Positions 17,650-26,492 of a stretch of 64,000 nt of DNA are shown one piece after another (the stretch's first letter is position 1; each line of letters begins with the position of its first letter). The notes under the pieces are model-generated. The model was given only the letters and a program-made list of their open reading frames with translations. It had not been told where the DNA came from and did not search any database. The DNA comes from Candidatus Flexifilum breve (GTDB lineage: Bacteria; Chloroflexota; Anaerolineae; Aggregatilineales; Phototrophicaceae): assembly GCA_016717205.1 (NCBI GenBank), contig JADKGC010000002.1, positions 310,001-374,000 of the forward strand. Direction: 5' to 3'. The translations under genes were made by a program, and so were the position numbers.

Positions 17650-17977
17650 AAAGCAACTTGATGCGGATATCAGCCGCACGCTGAAGTTTGAGACGACCCT
17701 CACGCCCGGCCAAAAAGCGGCGGCGTGGGAACGTCTGCAAGTGCGTGCCCAGCAGCAGACCCAACTGCCGCCGCTGGCGGCCTCCGAAACGGCCGCGCCG
17801 CGCTGGCTGGACAAGCTGCAGACGCTGCGCGCCAGTTCGGCGAAACTGCTGCACTCCCTAATCCTCGATTCGTCCGCCTATGAACGCGCCAGTGCCCCGC
17901 GTTACTACTACCCGTACACGTTCTACAAAACGCAGGTGCGCTGGGTTGAACCTGCCAATAAACTGATGTGCGCGTAG
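17627..17977 (+). CDS. Small protein coupled to the ECF sigma factor
   Basis: 116-aa soluble protein whose ATG (17627) lies 23 nt inside the sigma gene, so translation is coupled. The N-terminus (MDMQDLLEKQLDADISR) and Q/A-rich helix resemble the cytosolic front of anti-sigma factors, but no zinc motif and no membrane segment follow. The C-terminus is aromatic (APRYYYPYTFYKTQVRWVEP). It could be a shortened or atypical anti-sigma factor. Position is the main evidence. Confidence 0.55.
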   Translation: MDMQDLLEKQLDADISRTLKFETTLTPGQKAAAWERLQVRAQQQTQLPPLAASETAAPRWLDKLQTLRASSAKLLHSLILDSSAYERASAPRYYYPYTFYKTQVRWVEPANKLMCA

Positions 17978-18129
17978 ACTTTTCGACTGCTCGGTGCAGC
18001 CTGTGCTCAATGCATTTCCGTGACGCAGACTGCACCTACCATTGATAATCGATTGTTTCAGACTGTAAATTTCAATACTTCTCCGGCAAACATCAATGGT
18101 CTTACGGCTTTATTCGTTGGTGAATGCCT

Positions 18130-18135
18130 TATAAT
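18130..18135 (+). promoter_or_regulatory. -10 element (TATAAT)
   Basis: Perfect TATAAT about 37 nt before the ATG at 18173. It lies inside the N-terminal extension that a longer reading from 18020 would require, which argues for 18173 as the real start. The -35 region is weak. Confidence 0.55.
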
Positions 18136-18172
18136 CGGGGTGTATGGTTACGCTAAATACACGGATTTCCTC

Positions 18173-19357
18173 ATGGCTTCTTTGCCAAGAATTTTAACCG
18201 TAGATCCGAACGGAGATGCTGCGCGGTTCGTCCGGGCAGCGCTGGATCTGGCCGAACGTCCGGTCATCCTTGTCGACGTACCCACCGCGACCGATGCCTG
18301 GGAAGAACTGAGCAACAGTGAGTATCACCTGCTGGTGACGGCACTCGCCCTCGACAACGGGATCAATGGTGTCGATCTGGCGCTGCGCACTCGCCAACGC
18401 ATGCCCGAAACGGGTCTGATCGTCATCGGTGAAGAAGACGAAGTCAGCCAGCTTGACGAGGAAAGCCTCCAGGGAGCACCATTCCTGCTCTTCAAGCGTC
18501 CGCTCGACCCGCAGCAGTTCGTCCGCGTGCTGCAGGCCGCCGTCGACGGCAATGACATCTACACCGCCTTCCCCGCCCCAACGGCGCAAGTGACGAGCGA
18601 TCAAGACTACGGCCCCGCGCCGCAGCTCGACATGAAAGCCGCGCAGCAGCTCATCGACTCGCTGCTCACAGACGTTGGCGCGAAATCGATTTTACTGGTG
18701 GCGCGCACAGGTGAAGTGCTGCTCGAACGCGGCGCGCTCGGCTTCCTCAACCGGGACCTGCTCGCGTCCTCGCTCAGCCCCAATGTGCGTCTTATCATCA
18801 ATATGGCGCCTGTTGTGGGTGGCGATCAAGTCTCGACGCTCCAATTCTTCGACGGCGATATCGTCGACGTGTTTGTGCTTTCGGTCGGCTTCCACCATTA
18901 CATGTGCCTCACTTTTGACGGCAACGCGGGCAACCGCTACTTCGGCGCGGTCAACCGTTTTGGCCGCCGCACAGCCGAAGACCTGATCACGCTGATCGGC
19001 AAACAAGCTTTCATCCTGCAGACGGCGCCCACTGAAGACAAGCCGCGCCGCCGCAAGAAATCCACGATGGAAATGAAAGCGGTCGCCGCGCCCAAGCCGC
19101 TGCCCGAAACCGGGCCGCTGGCCAAAGCCGACGCGTGGGCTGATCCCGCGCCGCCGCCGGAGCCGGAACCGGACATCATTCAGCTCGAACCCATCGCCAA
19201 CTTTGACGAGAGCATCTTCGACGGCATGCAGTTAGATACCTCGCTGGCCGATGAACTGTTCGACCCCGAAAAGCTGGCAGAACTGGCGAACGAAAGCCGC
19301 CGCGGGCGTGGCCCCATCTCCTACGATGAAGCGCGGGAGCTGGGTCTCATTCCGTGA
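18173..19357 (+). CDS. Pseudo-receiver plus roadblock-like regulator
   Basis: 394-aa soluble protein. Residues 1-125 follow the receiver pattern (PRILTVDPNGDAARFVRAAL...HLLVTALALDNGINGVDLALRTRQRMPETGLIVIGEEDE...FLLFKRPLDPQQFVRVLQ). The phospho-acceptor Asp position reads as LLVTAL, so phosphorylation is unlikely. Residues about 150-285 resemble a roadblock/LC7 domain (QLIDSLLTDVGAKSILLVARTGEVLLERG...FVLSVGFHHYMCLTFD). The tail is Pro/acidic with GPISYDEARELGLIP at the end. The stop overlaps the GTG of the next kinase gene (GTGA), so the two are translated together. Roadblock proteins often work with small GTPases or kinases; the coupling suggests this one serves the kinase. Confidence 0.65.
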   Translation: MASLPRILTVDPNGDAARFVRAALDLAERPVILVDVPTATDAWEELSNSEYHLLVTALALDNGINGVDLALRTRQRMPETGLIVIGEEDEVSQLDEESLQGAPFLLFKRPLDPQQFVRVLQAAVDGNDIYTAFPAPTAQVTSDQDYGPAPQLDMKAAQQLIDSLLTDVGAKSILLVARTGEVLLERGALGFLNRDLLASSLSPNVRLIINMAPVVGGDQVSTLQFFDGDIVDVFVLSVGFHHYMCLTFDGNAGNRYFGAVNRFGRRTAEDLITLIGKQAFILQTAPTEDKPRRRKKSTMEMKAVAAPKPLPETGPLAKADAWADPAPPPEPEPDIIQLEPIANFDESIFDGMQLDTSLADELFDPEKLAELANESRRGRGPISYDEARELGLIP

Positions 19358-20826
19358 TTGGCAAGCGACTGGGTGATTACAACCTCGTCAGCCTAATTGC
19401 GACGGGGGGCATGGCGCGCATCTACGAAGGCGTAGATGTGCGCCTCGGTCGACACGTGGCCGTGAAAGTCCTCGAACTGGATCCCGGTCGCGAAGAAGTT
19501 GACGATGACACCCTGCCCGCGCGCTTCGAACGCGAAGCCCGCGCCGTCGCCAAACTCGATCATCCCAATATCATAAGCATCTATCAGTACGGTGAAACGC
19601 AGGGCGTGTTGTTCCTCGCCATGCCTTTGATTCGCGGGCGCGACCTCGCGCAGGAGTTCACTGCGGCGCGACGTGCCGGTCACCGCATGGACATCAAGCG
19701 CGGCCTGCGCCTGCTCGGGCAAATCGCCTCCGCGCTGGATTACGCCCACAGCAACGGCATCATTCACCGCGACGTGAAACCATCAAATATCCTGATCGAC
19801 GGCAATGACCGCGCCTACCTGACCGATTTCGGGCTGGTGTTTCAGCCGCAAGGCGACCCGACGCTTGGCACGGCCTTTGGCACGCCGCGCTACATCTCGC
19901 CGGAACAGGCCATCGCCTCCGATCAAGCGACAGCCAAAAGTGACCTCTACTCGCTGGCGATCATCCTGTATGAAATGCTGACCGGGCAAACACCGTTCAC
20001 CGGCACCTCGGCGATGGAGATCGCGCTGGCGCACGTCAACGACACGCCGCCCGCGCCGCGTTCGCTCAACCCGGAGATTCCCGAAGACGCCGATCACGAA
20101 ATCATGCGCGCGCTGAGCAAAGACCCAACGCAGCGACAAGGCACGGCGACCGAACTCATCGAAGCCGTCAAAGCGGCGATTGATCCCGGTGGCACGGCGC
20201 AGACGCGCATGTCCTCGCCGACCATCGCCTTTGTGCCTGAAGACACGCCGATCAACACCACGCTCAACCAACCGCCGGAACTGCAACCCGAACCGCCGCA
20301 GCGACGCGGCCCACTGGTGCGCATTTTGCTGGCGCTGGTGGTGCTCACGCTGGTGGGCGCGGAGATCCTCTCGCTGGTACTCAACAACAACAGCGGCACT
20401 TCAGGCACTGATCCTGAACCAACGCTCTTTATCGCCGAAAGCGCCGTCGACTTTCTGCCGGTCGATGTGGTCTATTCGTCGAATGAGTTCAACCTCGTCA
20501 ACACGAGCAGCAGCCCGGTCGATCTGCGCGGATTGGTCTTCCAGAGTGGGGATGTCGTCTTCAGTCTCGATGCGCTGCGGCGCACGTCGCTCCCGCCGGG
20601 CATGTGCATCCGCATTTTGCAGGATGGGCTAGCGAGTCGTCTGCCCGAAGGCTGCCGCGAAGTTCTCACGCAAACGTTCTTCGCCGATACCACGCGCTTC
20701 TTCTGGCTCTCCGAGTTCACGGTCAAGCGCGGCGACAACCTCACCGCCACCTGCGCGGCGACGACGGGCCGCGGCAGCATGACCTGCGCGCTCGCCCTAC
20801 CCATGCTGCAAGCCCCCGGCGTATAG
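19354..20826 (+). CDS. Membrane Ser/Thr protein kinase with LTD-like sensor domain
   Basis: PknB-type kinase, 490 aa. The catalytic domain spans about 8-275: glycine loop ATGGMARIYEG, VAIK-type Lys in HVAVKVLE, HRDVKPSN (about 140), DFG in LTDFGLV, and APE-type ISPEQA. A single membrane segment (about 322-344, VRILLALVVLTLVGAEILSLVL) follows a Pro-rich linker. The outer part (about 350-490) is beta-rich with VYSSNEFNLVNTSSSPVDLRGLVFQSGD, like a lamin-tail-type domain, with four cysteines (MCIRI, GCREV, TCAA, TCALAL). The GTG start overlaps the upstream stop codon, so expression is coupled to the roadblock-like protein. Confidence 0.85.
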   Translation: MIGKRLGDYNLVSLIATGGMARIYEGVDVRLGRHVAVKVLELDPGREEVDDDTLPARFEREARAVAKLDHPNIISIYQYGETQGVLFLAMPLIRGRDLAQEFTAARRAGHRMDIKRGLRLLGQIASALDYAHSNGIIHRDVKPSNILIDGNDRAYLTDFGLVFQPQGDPTLGTAFGTPRYISPEQAIASDQATAKSDLYSLAIILYEMLTGQTPFTGTSAMEIALAHVNDTPPAPRSLNPEIPEDADHEIMRALSKDPTQRQGTATELIEAVKAAIDPGGTAQTRMSSPTIAFVPEDTPINTTLNQPPELQPEPPQRRGPLVRILLALVVLTLVGAEILSLVLNNNSGTSGTDPEPTLFIAESAVDFLPVDVVYSSNEFNLVNTSSSPVDLRGLVFQSGDVVFSLDALRRTSLPPGMCIRILQDGLASRLPEGCREVLTQTFFADTTRFFWLSEFTVKRGDNLTATCAATTGRGSMTCALALPMLQAPGV

Positions 20827-20835
20827 CCGACCTGT

Positions 20836-21195
20836 CTAGCGCGCCACCGCCATGGCGCTCGACAATTCTGCCGTATGCGTCAGGCTGATGTCCCACTCGG
20901 TCAAGCCGAGTTCCGCCGACATGGCCGCTGCCGCGCCGTGCAGTACCAAGCGCGGACGCCCGCGCTCACCCCCGCGAATCTCGATGTCCGTCCAGCTCAC
21001 ATCACCGATCCCCGTGCCGAGCGCCTTGGCGACCGCCTCTTTCGCCGCCAATCGCGCCGCTAACCGGTGCGGTTGATCCTCGCAGTCGGCACGCTCATCT
21101 GCCGTGAAGAAGCGGTTGAGGAAACGGTCGCCAAACCGGGCAATGCCGTCCGCAATTCGTTGATTTTCGATCAGGTCAATTCCACAACGCAGCAT
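20836..21195 (-). CDS. acpS: Holo-[acyl-carrier-protein] synthase
   Basis: 119-aa AcpS, the standard length. It moves 4'-phosphopantetheine from CoA to a serine of acyl carrier protein in fatty-acid synthesis. Motifs: GIDLIENQRI at the N-terminus (Mg-binding Asp), FF(T)ADERADC, and RLAAKEAVAKALGTGIG (catalytic Glu and CoA-binding Lys), then ISLTHTAELSSAMAVA at the end. GAGGAAA lies just before the ATG. It converges on the kinase gene with 9 bp between stops. Heptad repeats begin 15 bp upstream of its start codon. Confidence 0.95.
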   Translation of the reverse strand: MLRCGIDLIENQRIADGIARFGDRFLNRFFTADERADCEDQPHRLAARLAAKEAVAKALGTGIGDVSWTDIEIRGGERGRPRLVLHGAAAAMSAELGLTEWDISLTHTAELSSAMAVAR

Positions 21196-21210
21196 ATTTT
21201 CCTCATAGCG

Positions 21211-21252
21211 ATTAGCCCTTAGCCGTTAGCATCTAGCTAAAAGCTAAGTATT
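21211..21252. repeat. Heptad array, left arm (unit NNNTAGC)
   Basis: Six consecutive 7-bp units, four ending TAGC (e.g. CCTTAGC, CGTTAGC). It is the inverted partner of 21792-21833. Confidence 0.75.
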
Positions 21253-21290
21253 AGATCCGACAAGTTCGCCAAAATAGGATTGATTCTAGC

Positions 21291-21348
21291 GTAGGGGCGC
21301 ACCTGTGTGTGCGCCCTCAGTCGGGCAGACACATAGGTCTGCCCCTAC
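21291..21348. repeat. GTAG-palindrome pair (GCGCAC / GGCAGA cores)
   Basis: The left unit starts GTAGGGGCGCACC and folds onto GTGCGCCC; the right unit is a GGGCAGAC/GTCTGCCC palindrome ending CCCCTAC. A near-identical pair lies at 33519-33576. Confidence 0.7.
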
Positions 21349-21630
21349 GACTTGAATCATGTAGCAGACGGAGCACTAAGTATCAAAACCCCAGCACAAG
21401 CGTTTCGATGGTCAGGTAGTCCGACATGACGGCGACATCCATTGACTTAGCGAGCCACTAAAGTAGGTTCTCGAAAGAAATCCACGAACGGGGGGCGTGT
21501 GCCGCCCAAGCCAAAAGATCTGCCGCTACATTAAAACTTTCGAAAGACCACTAAGCCAGTGTCCGACATACGACAAAACAGGCCAAGGCAGACCAATCGC
21601 TACATAGCATAGAGTCTTTTGGGGGACAGC

Positions 21631-21696
21631 GGACGCAATGAATTGCGTCCCTACGAGAAAAGCGTGGTTGTGTAGGGACGCGATTTATCGCGTCCG
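21631..21696. repeat. GTAG-palindrome pair (GACGCAAT / GACGCGAT cores)
   Basis: 21631-21654 is palindromic around GAATTC-like ATGAATT and ends CCCTAC; 21672-21696 begins GTAGGGACGCGAT and folds onto ATCGCGTCC. Their GTAG ends face each other. Confidence 0.7.
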
Positions 21697-21791
21697 CAAA
21701 AGCCCAAGACCGACAGATAACCCGGTTTCACGGCATGCTCCGCACTTACTGGCCTGCCTTGTCATTTGGCTGACAAACGGTCATTGGCTTA

Positions 21792-21833
21792 GCTAACGGC
21801 TAAAAGCTAATGGCTAACGGCTAGCGGCTAATC
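21792..21833. repeat. Heptad array, right arm (unit GCTAACG)
   Basis: Six perfect-register 7-bp units beginning GCTA (GCTAACG, GCTAATG, GCTAGCG and similar). The reverse complement matches the array at 21211-21252. Confidence 0.8.
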
Positions 21834-21903
21834 GTTACCCCACCAATGACGGATTTTGCTACAATCGAAGCACAAATCAAATATTGATTAGATTGGATGC
21901 GTT

Positions 21904-23418
21904 ATGGCGGTCTTAGAACAGCAATCCCTGAACGGTCAGCGGGAAATGATCACTATCAAGAATCCGGTGACCGAAGAAGAACTCGGCAGCATCCCCGTGA
22001 TGACCGCGGACGATATTCGCGCGGCGGTTGACCGGGCGCGGGCGGCGCAGCCCATGTGGCAGGCGCTCGGCGTGCGCCAGCGCGGGCGTCTGCTCACCCG
22101 CTGGAAAAACATGATCTGGAAAGATCAAAAGACCTGTATGGCGATCATCCGGCGCGAAACCGGCAAAACCGACGCCAACGCCTTCATCGAACTGTGCATT
22201 CTGGACTCCGCCGTCGACTACAACGTCAGCCGCGCCCCCGGTCTGCTGCGCGACCAGTATCGCCCGTCGTTCATCCCGCTGCTGCACCGCGCCAAAGTCA
22301 CCTATAAACCGCATGGCGTAGTCGGCTTCATCACGCCGTGGAACTACCCGTTCATGAACGCGCTCTCGGATCTCATCGCCGCGCTGGCGATGGGCAACAC
22401 CGCCGTGCTCAAGCCCAGCGAAGTCACGCCATACACCGCCTTCTATGCCGTCGAGATGATGCACAAGGCCGGTATCCCCAAAGACGTGGTGCAGGTCGTC
22501 ACGGGTGACGGCCGCACAGGCGCGGCGCTGGTTGATTACGTCGATTACATCATGTTCACGGGCAGCACCGCCAACGGCAAGAAGGTCGCGCTGCGCGCCG
22601 CCGAACGCTTGATCCCCTGTTCGCTGGAACTCGGCGGCAAAGACCCGGTCATCATCCTCAACGATGCTAATCTCGACGCCGCGGCCACGGGCACGCTGCG
22701 CGGCGCGCTCGAAAACGCGGGACAGGCCTGCGTGTGCGTCGAGCGGGTGTACGTCGAAAGCGGCATCTATGACGCCTTCGTGCAAAAGATTGTCGAATAC
22801 GCGAATAAGCTGGTGATCGGCAACGGCGACGGCTTTGACATTCACATGGGCAGCCTGACCAACCAGCGCGAACTGCTGCGCTGCGAGGAACATGTCCGCG
22901 AGGCGGTCGCTAACGGCGCGCAGGTGCTGTATGGCGGCAAGGCTCGCCCTGACCTCGGCCCGCATTTCTTCGAGCCGACCGTCATGATCGGCGTCGATCA
23001 CTCGATGAAGGTCATGAAAGAAGAGACGTTCGGACCGATCATCCCGATCATGAAGGTCAAAGACGCCGAAGAAGCGATTCAACTGGCGAATGACAGCGAA
23101 TACGGTCTCTCCGCGACCATCTTCACCAGCGATTTGCGCCGCGGTGAACGGCTGGCACGCCGCATCAACGCCGGGGACGTGAGCATCAACCGCCCGCAGA
23201 TCGTATTCGGCACGCCGTCCGTACCGATGGGCGGCGAGAAGAACAGCGGGGTAGGTCGCCGCAACGGCAAAGAGGGCTTGATGCGCTTCGTCAAAACGCA
23301 GTCGCTCATCACGGACACACTGCTCATCGCGCCGACCGACCTGACGCAAGCCGATCCGATCTCGCTGCTCGGCATGCGCGTCATGCGCATTTTGCACCGC
23401 TTTTTCCCGTATCTGTAA
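21904..23418 (+). CDS. NAD(P)-dependent aldehyde dehydrogenase
   Basis: 504-aa ALDH-superfamily enzyme that oxidises an aldehyde to the acid. Nucleotide-binding motif FITPWNYPF, then KPSEVTPYTA and FTGSTANGKKV; general-base Glu in LELGGKDP (about 243); nucleophile Cys in NAGQACVCVERVYV (about 275); and EETFGPIIPI. The overall pattern is close to succinic-semialdehyde or broad-specificity ALDHs; substrate unassigned. The C-terminal ~30 residues (LGMRVMRILHRFFPYL) form an amphipathic or membrane-touching tail, seen in some long-chain ALDHs. The ATG follows TTGGATGCGTT with no strong Shine-Dalgarno. Confidence 0.85.
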   Translation: MAVLEQQSLNGQREMITIKNPVTEEELGSIPVMTADDIRAAVDRARAAQPMWQALGVRQRGRLLTRWKNMIWKDQKTCMAIIRRETGKTDANAFIELCILDSAVDYNVSRAPGLLRDQYRPSFIPLLHRAKVTYKPHGVVGFITPWNYPFMNALSDLIAALAMGNTAVLKPSEVTPYTAFYAVEMMHKAGIPKDVVQVVTGDGRTGAALVDYVDYIMFTGSTANGKKVALRAAERLIPCSLELGGKDPVIILNDANLDAAATGTLRGALENAGQACVCVERVYVESGIYDAFVQKIVEYANKLVIGNGDGFDIHMGSLTNQRELLRCEEHVREAVANGAQVLYGGKARPDLGPHFFEPTVMIGVDHSMKVMKEETFGPIIPIMKVKDAEEAIQLANDSEYGLSATIFTSDLRRGERLARRINAGDVSINRPQIVFGTPSVPMGGEKNSGVGRRNGKEGLMRFVKTQSLITDTLLIAPTDLTQADPISLLGMRVMRILHRFFPYL

Positions 23419-23420
23419 GC

Positions 23421-23476
23421 TGTTAGCACTTAGCCATTAGCTTTTAGCCATCTGCTAAGCGCTAATGGCTAACGGC
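23421..23476. repeat. Heptad inverted pair between convergent genes
   Basis: Eight 7-bp units in register: four ending TTAGC, then four in reverse sense (TAATGGC, TAACGGC). They can fold into one long hairpin directly after the ALDH stop. It probably acts as a bidirectional terminator. Confidence 0.75.
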
Positions 23477-23551
23477 TGACCTAATTCTTCCGATCGTTGC
23501 TGATGATCAGCCCGACGAGGAACGACGCCAGCGCGGCGATCACGCCCAGGA

Positions 23552-24580
23552 TCACGGTCGGCAGATTCCCTTCGCGGGCGGCGGCGCGGTCGGCGTAACC
23601 TTCGCCTGCTGCGCGGCGACCCCAAGGTTCGCGGGTTGATAAGCGCGTCCCGCTTTGCCCTTCAGCGACGCGTGGGGCTGTCCCTGCTGCGCCAAATCTT
23701 CCGCGCTGACGAAGCGCGCATTGTCGGCGGGCACAATCTTTGAGCCGTAGCGCCGCGCGAACACCTGCGTGAATTCCGCTCCGAACAGCAGAATCTGCGC
23801 GGAGTAGTAGATCCACAAGAGCAGCACAACAAATGATCCCGCCGCCCCATAGGACGACGCGATGCTGCTGTGCCCGAGGTACAGCCCGATCAGGAATTTG
23901 CCGATGGTGAACAGCAGCGCCGTCACGAACGCGCCGAGCACCACGTCGCGCCACGCGATCTTCACGTCGGGCAGCACCTTGTAGATCACCGCGAACAACG
24001 CCGTGATCACCACCAGGGAAATCACCAGATTGATGATCTGCAAAATGGCGGGCGAAAACGGCAGCGCCCCTGTCATCCACGCATTGAGCGCCGAGAGCAC
24101 CGCGCTGATCACCAGCGAAACGAGCAGCAAAAAGCCGATTCCGAGCACCATCGTGAACGAAAGCAGGCGTGCCCGCAGCGTCGCGACGATCCCCTGATCG
24201 GGCTTGGGTTCAACCCCCCATACCGTATTCAGCGCGTCCTGAAGCTGTCCGAACAACCCCGCCGCGCCGAGTATCAGCGTCACCACGCCGATGATGCTGG
24301 CGATCACGCCGGTCTCCGGATGATTCGCTCCAGCGACCATCTCCTGAATCGCGTCGGCGGCCTGCGCCCCGACCAGCCCCTGAAGTTGATTGTCCAACTG
24401 TCCGCGCACCGCCTCCTGCCCGAACGCCAGCCCGGCAATCGCGATCACAACGATCATCAGCGGGGCAATCGAAAACGCAGTATAGTAGGCGAGCGCTGCC
24501 GCCAACCGCGGGGCTTTATCGCGGTTCCATTCGTCGAACGTCTCTTTTAACAGGCTCAGAAAGGTCTTGACCCGCTCCAT
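23552..24580 (-). CDS. YihY/BrkB-family membrane protein, frameshifted near its end
   Basis: Polytopic inner-membrane protein of the YihY/BrkB (UPF0761) family, 342 aa as read. The signature N-terminus is ETFDEWNRDKAPRLAAALAYYTAFSIAPLMIVV; about six hydrophobic segments follow, with SSYGAAGSFVVLLLWIYYSAQILLFGAEFTQVFARR near residue 265. Function is not settled for the family. The tail ends abruptly as PPPAKGICRP. In the -1 frame the DNA from about 23575 to 23481 encodes EGNLPTVILGVIAALASFLV, a typical final membrane helix, ending ISNDRKN. One missing base in a C-rich run (about 23575-23590) would restore it. The gene is probably intact in the organism and extends to 23481. Confidence 0.8.
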   Translation of the reverse strand: MERVKTFLSLLKETFDEWNRDKAPRLAAALAYYTAFSIAPLMIVVIAIAGLAFGQEAVRGQLDNQLQGLVGAQAADAIQEMVAGANHPETGVIASIIGVVTLILGAAGLFGQLQDALNTVWGVEPKPDQGIVATLRARLLSFTMVLGIGFLLLVSLVISAVLSALNAWMTGALPFSPAILQIINLVISLVVITALFAVIYKVLPDVKIAWRDVVLGAFVTALLFTIGKFLIGLYLGHSSIASSYGAAGSFVVLLLWIYYSAQILLFGAEFTQVFARRYGSKIVPADNARFVSAEDLAQQGQPHASLKGKAGRAYQPANLGVAAQQAKVTPTAPPPAKGICRP

Positions 24581-24708
24581 GCTGACATCGCCTCATTTCA
24601 TTAATCACAATTGTAATTATTATAAAGATTTTCCCCTTCACGAAACGTTTTTGATCACAAACTCTAAACTCCCGTAATCTGAAGACATAGAGAGGGTGGA
24701 AACCAGCC

Positions 24709-26205
24709 ATGTCATTCATGCAGCGAAGACTCAACGATCCAGCGGGGCGCGATCCCCGCAAACCCGAAGCCGATCCCGTCGCGGAAACGCCAGCAGCGCC
24801 GATGCGCCCGGTCACACCGGCTGCGCCCCCGCCCCCGGCTGCCCACGCCGCCGGACCAGCCTACGTCGTGCCGGACAAAGCCCGCACGCCTGCGAAGCTG
24901 GCGTATCTGCGCAAATTGATGCGCGCGAAAATCCTCAAATCGCCCGATGAAGCGGATACGTGGACGCGCGGTGACGCCGAAAAAGAGACGATGCTGAGCA
25001 TCCGTATGCGCGCCATGCTCGAAAAGATCGCATCAGAGCGCCGCGAATACGCGCTCAACCCCAGCGAGTTTGAGCAATTGCGCGATCTGCTGTTGGACGA
25101 TCTGCTCGGCTTCGGCGCGATTCAGCCGCTGGTCGTCGACCGGGCGTGCTCGGAAATCATGGTCAATGGACCGGAGATCATCTTCGCCGAAATCAAAGGC
25201 AAGCTGCTGGAAACCGATCTCGTATTTGACGATGACGAACACATCGAATACACGGCGCAGCGCATTGTGCGCCCACTCGGGCGTACCATCGACCGCAATC
25301 AACCGATGGTGGATGCGCGTCTGCCGGATGGCTCGCGCGTGCACATCGTCGCTGAACCCTCCGCGCTGATGGGCACGACGATCACCATTCGTAAATTTCC
25401 GGAAAAGCGCCTGACCGTCGAGGATCTCATCAAGTTTGGGTCGCTCACACCGGAAGCCGCCGAATTCCTCAAGGCGTGCGTGCATTCGCGCCTGAATATC
25501 GTGGTCGCTGGCGGCACAGGTTCCGGTAAAACCACCCTGCTCAACGTGTTGAGCGGCTACATCCCAGATGACGAACGCATTGTGACCATCGAAGACGCGG
25601 CGGAACTTCAGCTCGCGCAGCGGCATGTTGTCCGCCTCGAAACCGCGCCGCCCGCGCCCGGCGGTGATGGCAAGCGCGGCATGCTGACCATCCGCGATCT
25701 CGTGCGCGGGTCACTGCGTATGCGTCCTGACCGCATCGTCATCGGTGAGTGCCGCGGTGGCGAAGCGCTCGACATGCTGCAAGCGATGAATACTGGTCAC
25801 GACGGGTCGCTCACCACCGTGCACAGCAACAACCCGCGTGACAGCGTCGCGCGTTTGGAAACGCTCTGCCTGATGGCGGGTATGGATCTGCCCGTGTCGG
25901 TCATCCGCCGCCAGATCGTCAGCGCGGTCGACCTGATCGTGCAGATCGCGCGCATCAAGGACGGCTCGCGCAAGATCGTACAGATCACCGAAATTCAAGG
26001 GATGGAAGGCGACTCGGTCACGCTGCAAGACCTGTTCATGTACCGTATGCCCGGGCAAACGACCCTCGCCCCGGCCTCGATCGGCGGCGGTCGGCTTGAG
26101 GCGATGGGCTACCGCCCGAAGTTCATCGACCGCCTCGAAGAAAATGGCTTCAAGCTCGGCGGGCGCATCTTCGGCGTCGGCCAGAAGCCGCCGGGCGCGA
26201 AGTAA
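24709..26205 (+). CDS. CpaF/TadA-type secretion ATPase, orphan
   Basis: 498-aa GSPII_E/CpaF ATPase, the motor of tad pili or related type II/IV systems. The N-terminal 60 residues are Pro/Ala-rich. A helical NTD spans about 65-150. The ATPase core has VDARLPDGSRVHIV, Walker A GGTGSGKTT (about 268), Asp box IEDAAELQL, Walker B RIVIGECRGGE (about 345) and the His box GSLTTVHSN. GAGAGGGTGG precedes the ATG. No tadB/tadC, pilin, prepilin peptidase or secretin gene lies in the window, so its partners must be elsewhere or it has a stand-alone use. Confidence 0.9.
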   Translation: MSFMQRRLNDPAGRDPRKPEADPVAETPAAPMRPVTPAAPPPPAAHAAGPAYVVPDKARTPAKLAYLRKLMRAKILKSPDEADTWTRGDAEKETMLSIRMRAMLEKIASERREYALNPSEFEQLRDLLLDDLLGFGAIQPLVVDRACSEIMVNGPEIIFAEIKGKLLETDLVFDDDEHIEYTAQRIVRPLGRTIDRNQPMVDARLPDGSRVHIVAEPSALMGTTITIRKFPEKRLTVEDLIKFGSLTPEAAEFLKACVHSRLNIVVAGGTGSGKTTLLNVLSGYIPDDERIVTIEDAAELQLAQRHVVRLETAPPAPGGDGKRGMLTIRDLVRGSLRMRPDRIVIGECRGGEALDMLQAMNTGHDGSLTTVHSNNPRDSVARLETLCLMAGMDLPVSVIRRQIVSAVDLIVQIARIKDGSRKIVQITEIQGMEGDSVTLQDLFMYRMPGQTTLAPASIGGGRLEAMGYRPKFIDRLEENGFKLGGRIFGVGQKPPGAK

Positions 26206-26227
26206 TCCGCCCGAATTCACACCAACT

Positions 26228-26378
26228 GTAGGGACGAGGCATGAAGGTGTTTAAAAAGCATCCCTTAAAGCCTTTCGTCGACGGACGCAATGATTGCGTC
26301 CCTACGAAGTGCGGCCCGCCCCGATCGGAGGGGCCGGTGGGGGGATCTGACCTTTTTCAACACGCTCATGCCTCGTCC
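26228..26378. mobile_element. MITE-like element, type B
   Basis: Terminal inverted repeats of about 28 bp: left GTAGGGACGAGGCATGAAGG then TGTTTAAAAAG, right the inverse, ending CATGCCTCGTCC. The outer 16 bp equals one half of the GTAG palindromes. The interior holds a palindrome (26283-26306) and a degenerate cloverleaf fragment. No coding capacity. Confidence 0.65.
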
Positions 26379-26492
26379 TTTTTGTTTCCAGAGCAAGCCC
26401 ACCTTCCCCTCGGACGCAAGCGAGGAGAAAGGCTGCGGCGCGGAGGCAGCGGACGCGATAAATCGCGTCCCTACGAGAAAAACTGTCTTTGT

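Larger units (their letters stand above)
21196..21903. other. 708-bp noncoding repeat island
   Basis: No gene. It is bounded by an inverted pair of 7-bp tandem arrays (21211-21252 and 21792-21833). Inside are GTAG palindrome pairs at 21291-21348 and 21631-21696. About 280 bp (21350-21630) are unrecognised sequence with no open frame. The heptad-bounded block looks like a single inserted unit between acpS and the aldehyde dehydrogenase gene. Confidence 0.6.

Noticed and set aside
21211..21833. A possible CRISPR array from repeated TTAGC units
   Set aside because: Units are contiguous 7-mers without spacers, and there are no cas genes in the window.
21913..23397. A 494-codon open frame antisense to the aldehyde dehydrogenase
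   Set aside because: Shadow frame with no domain; the opposite strand has all ALDH motifs.
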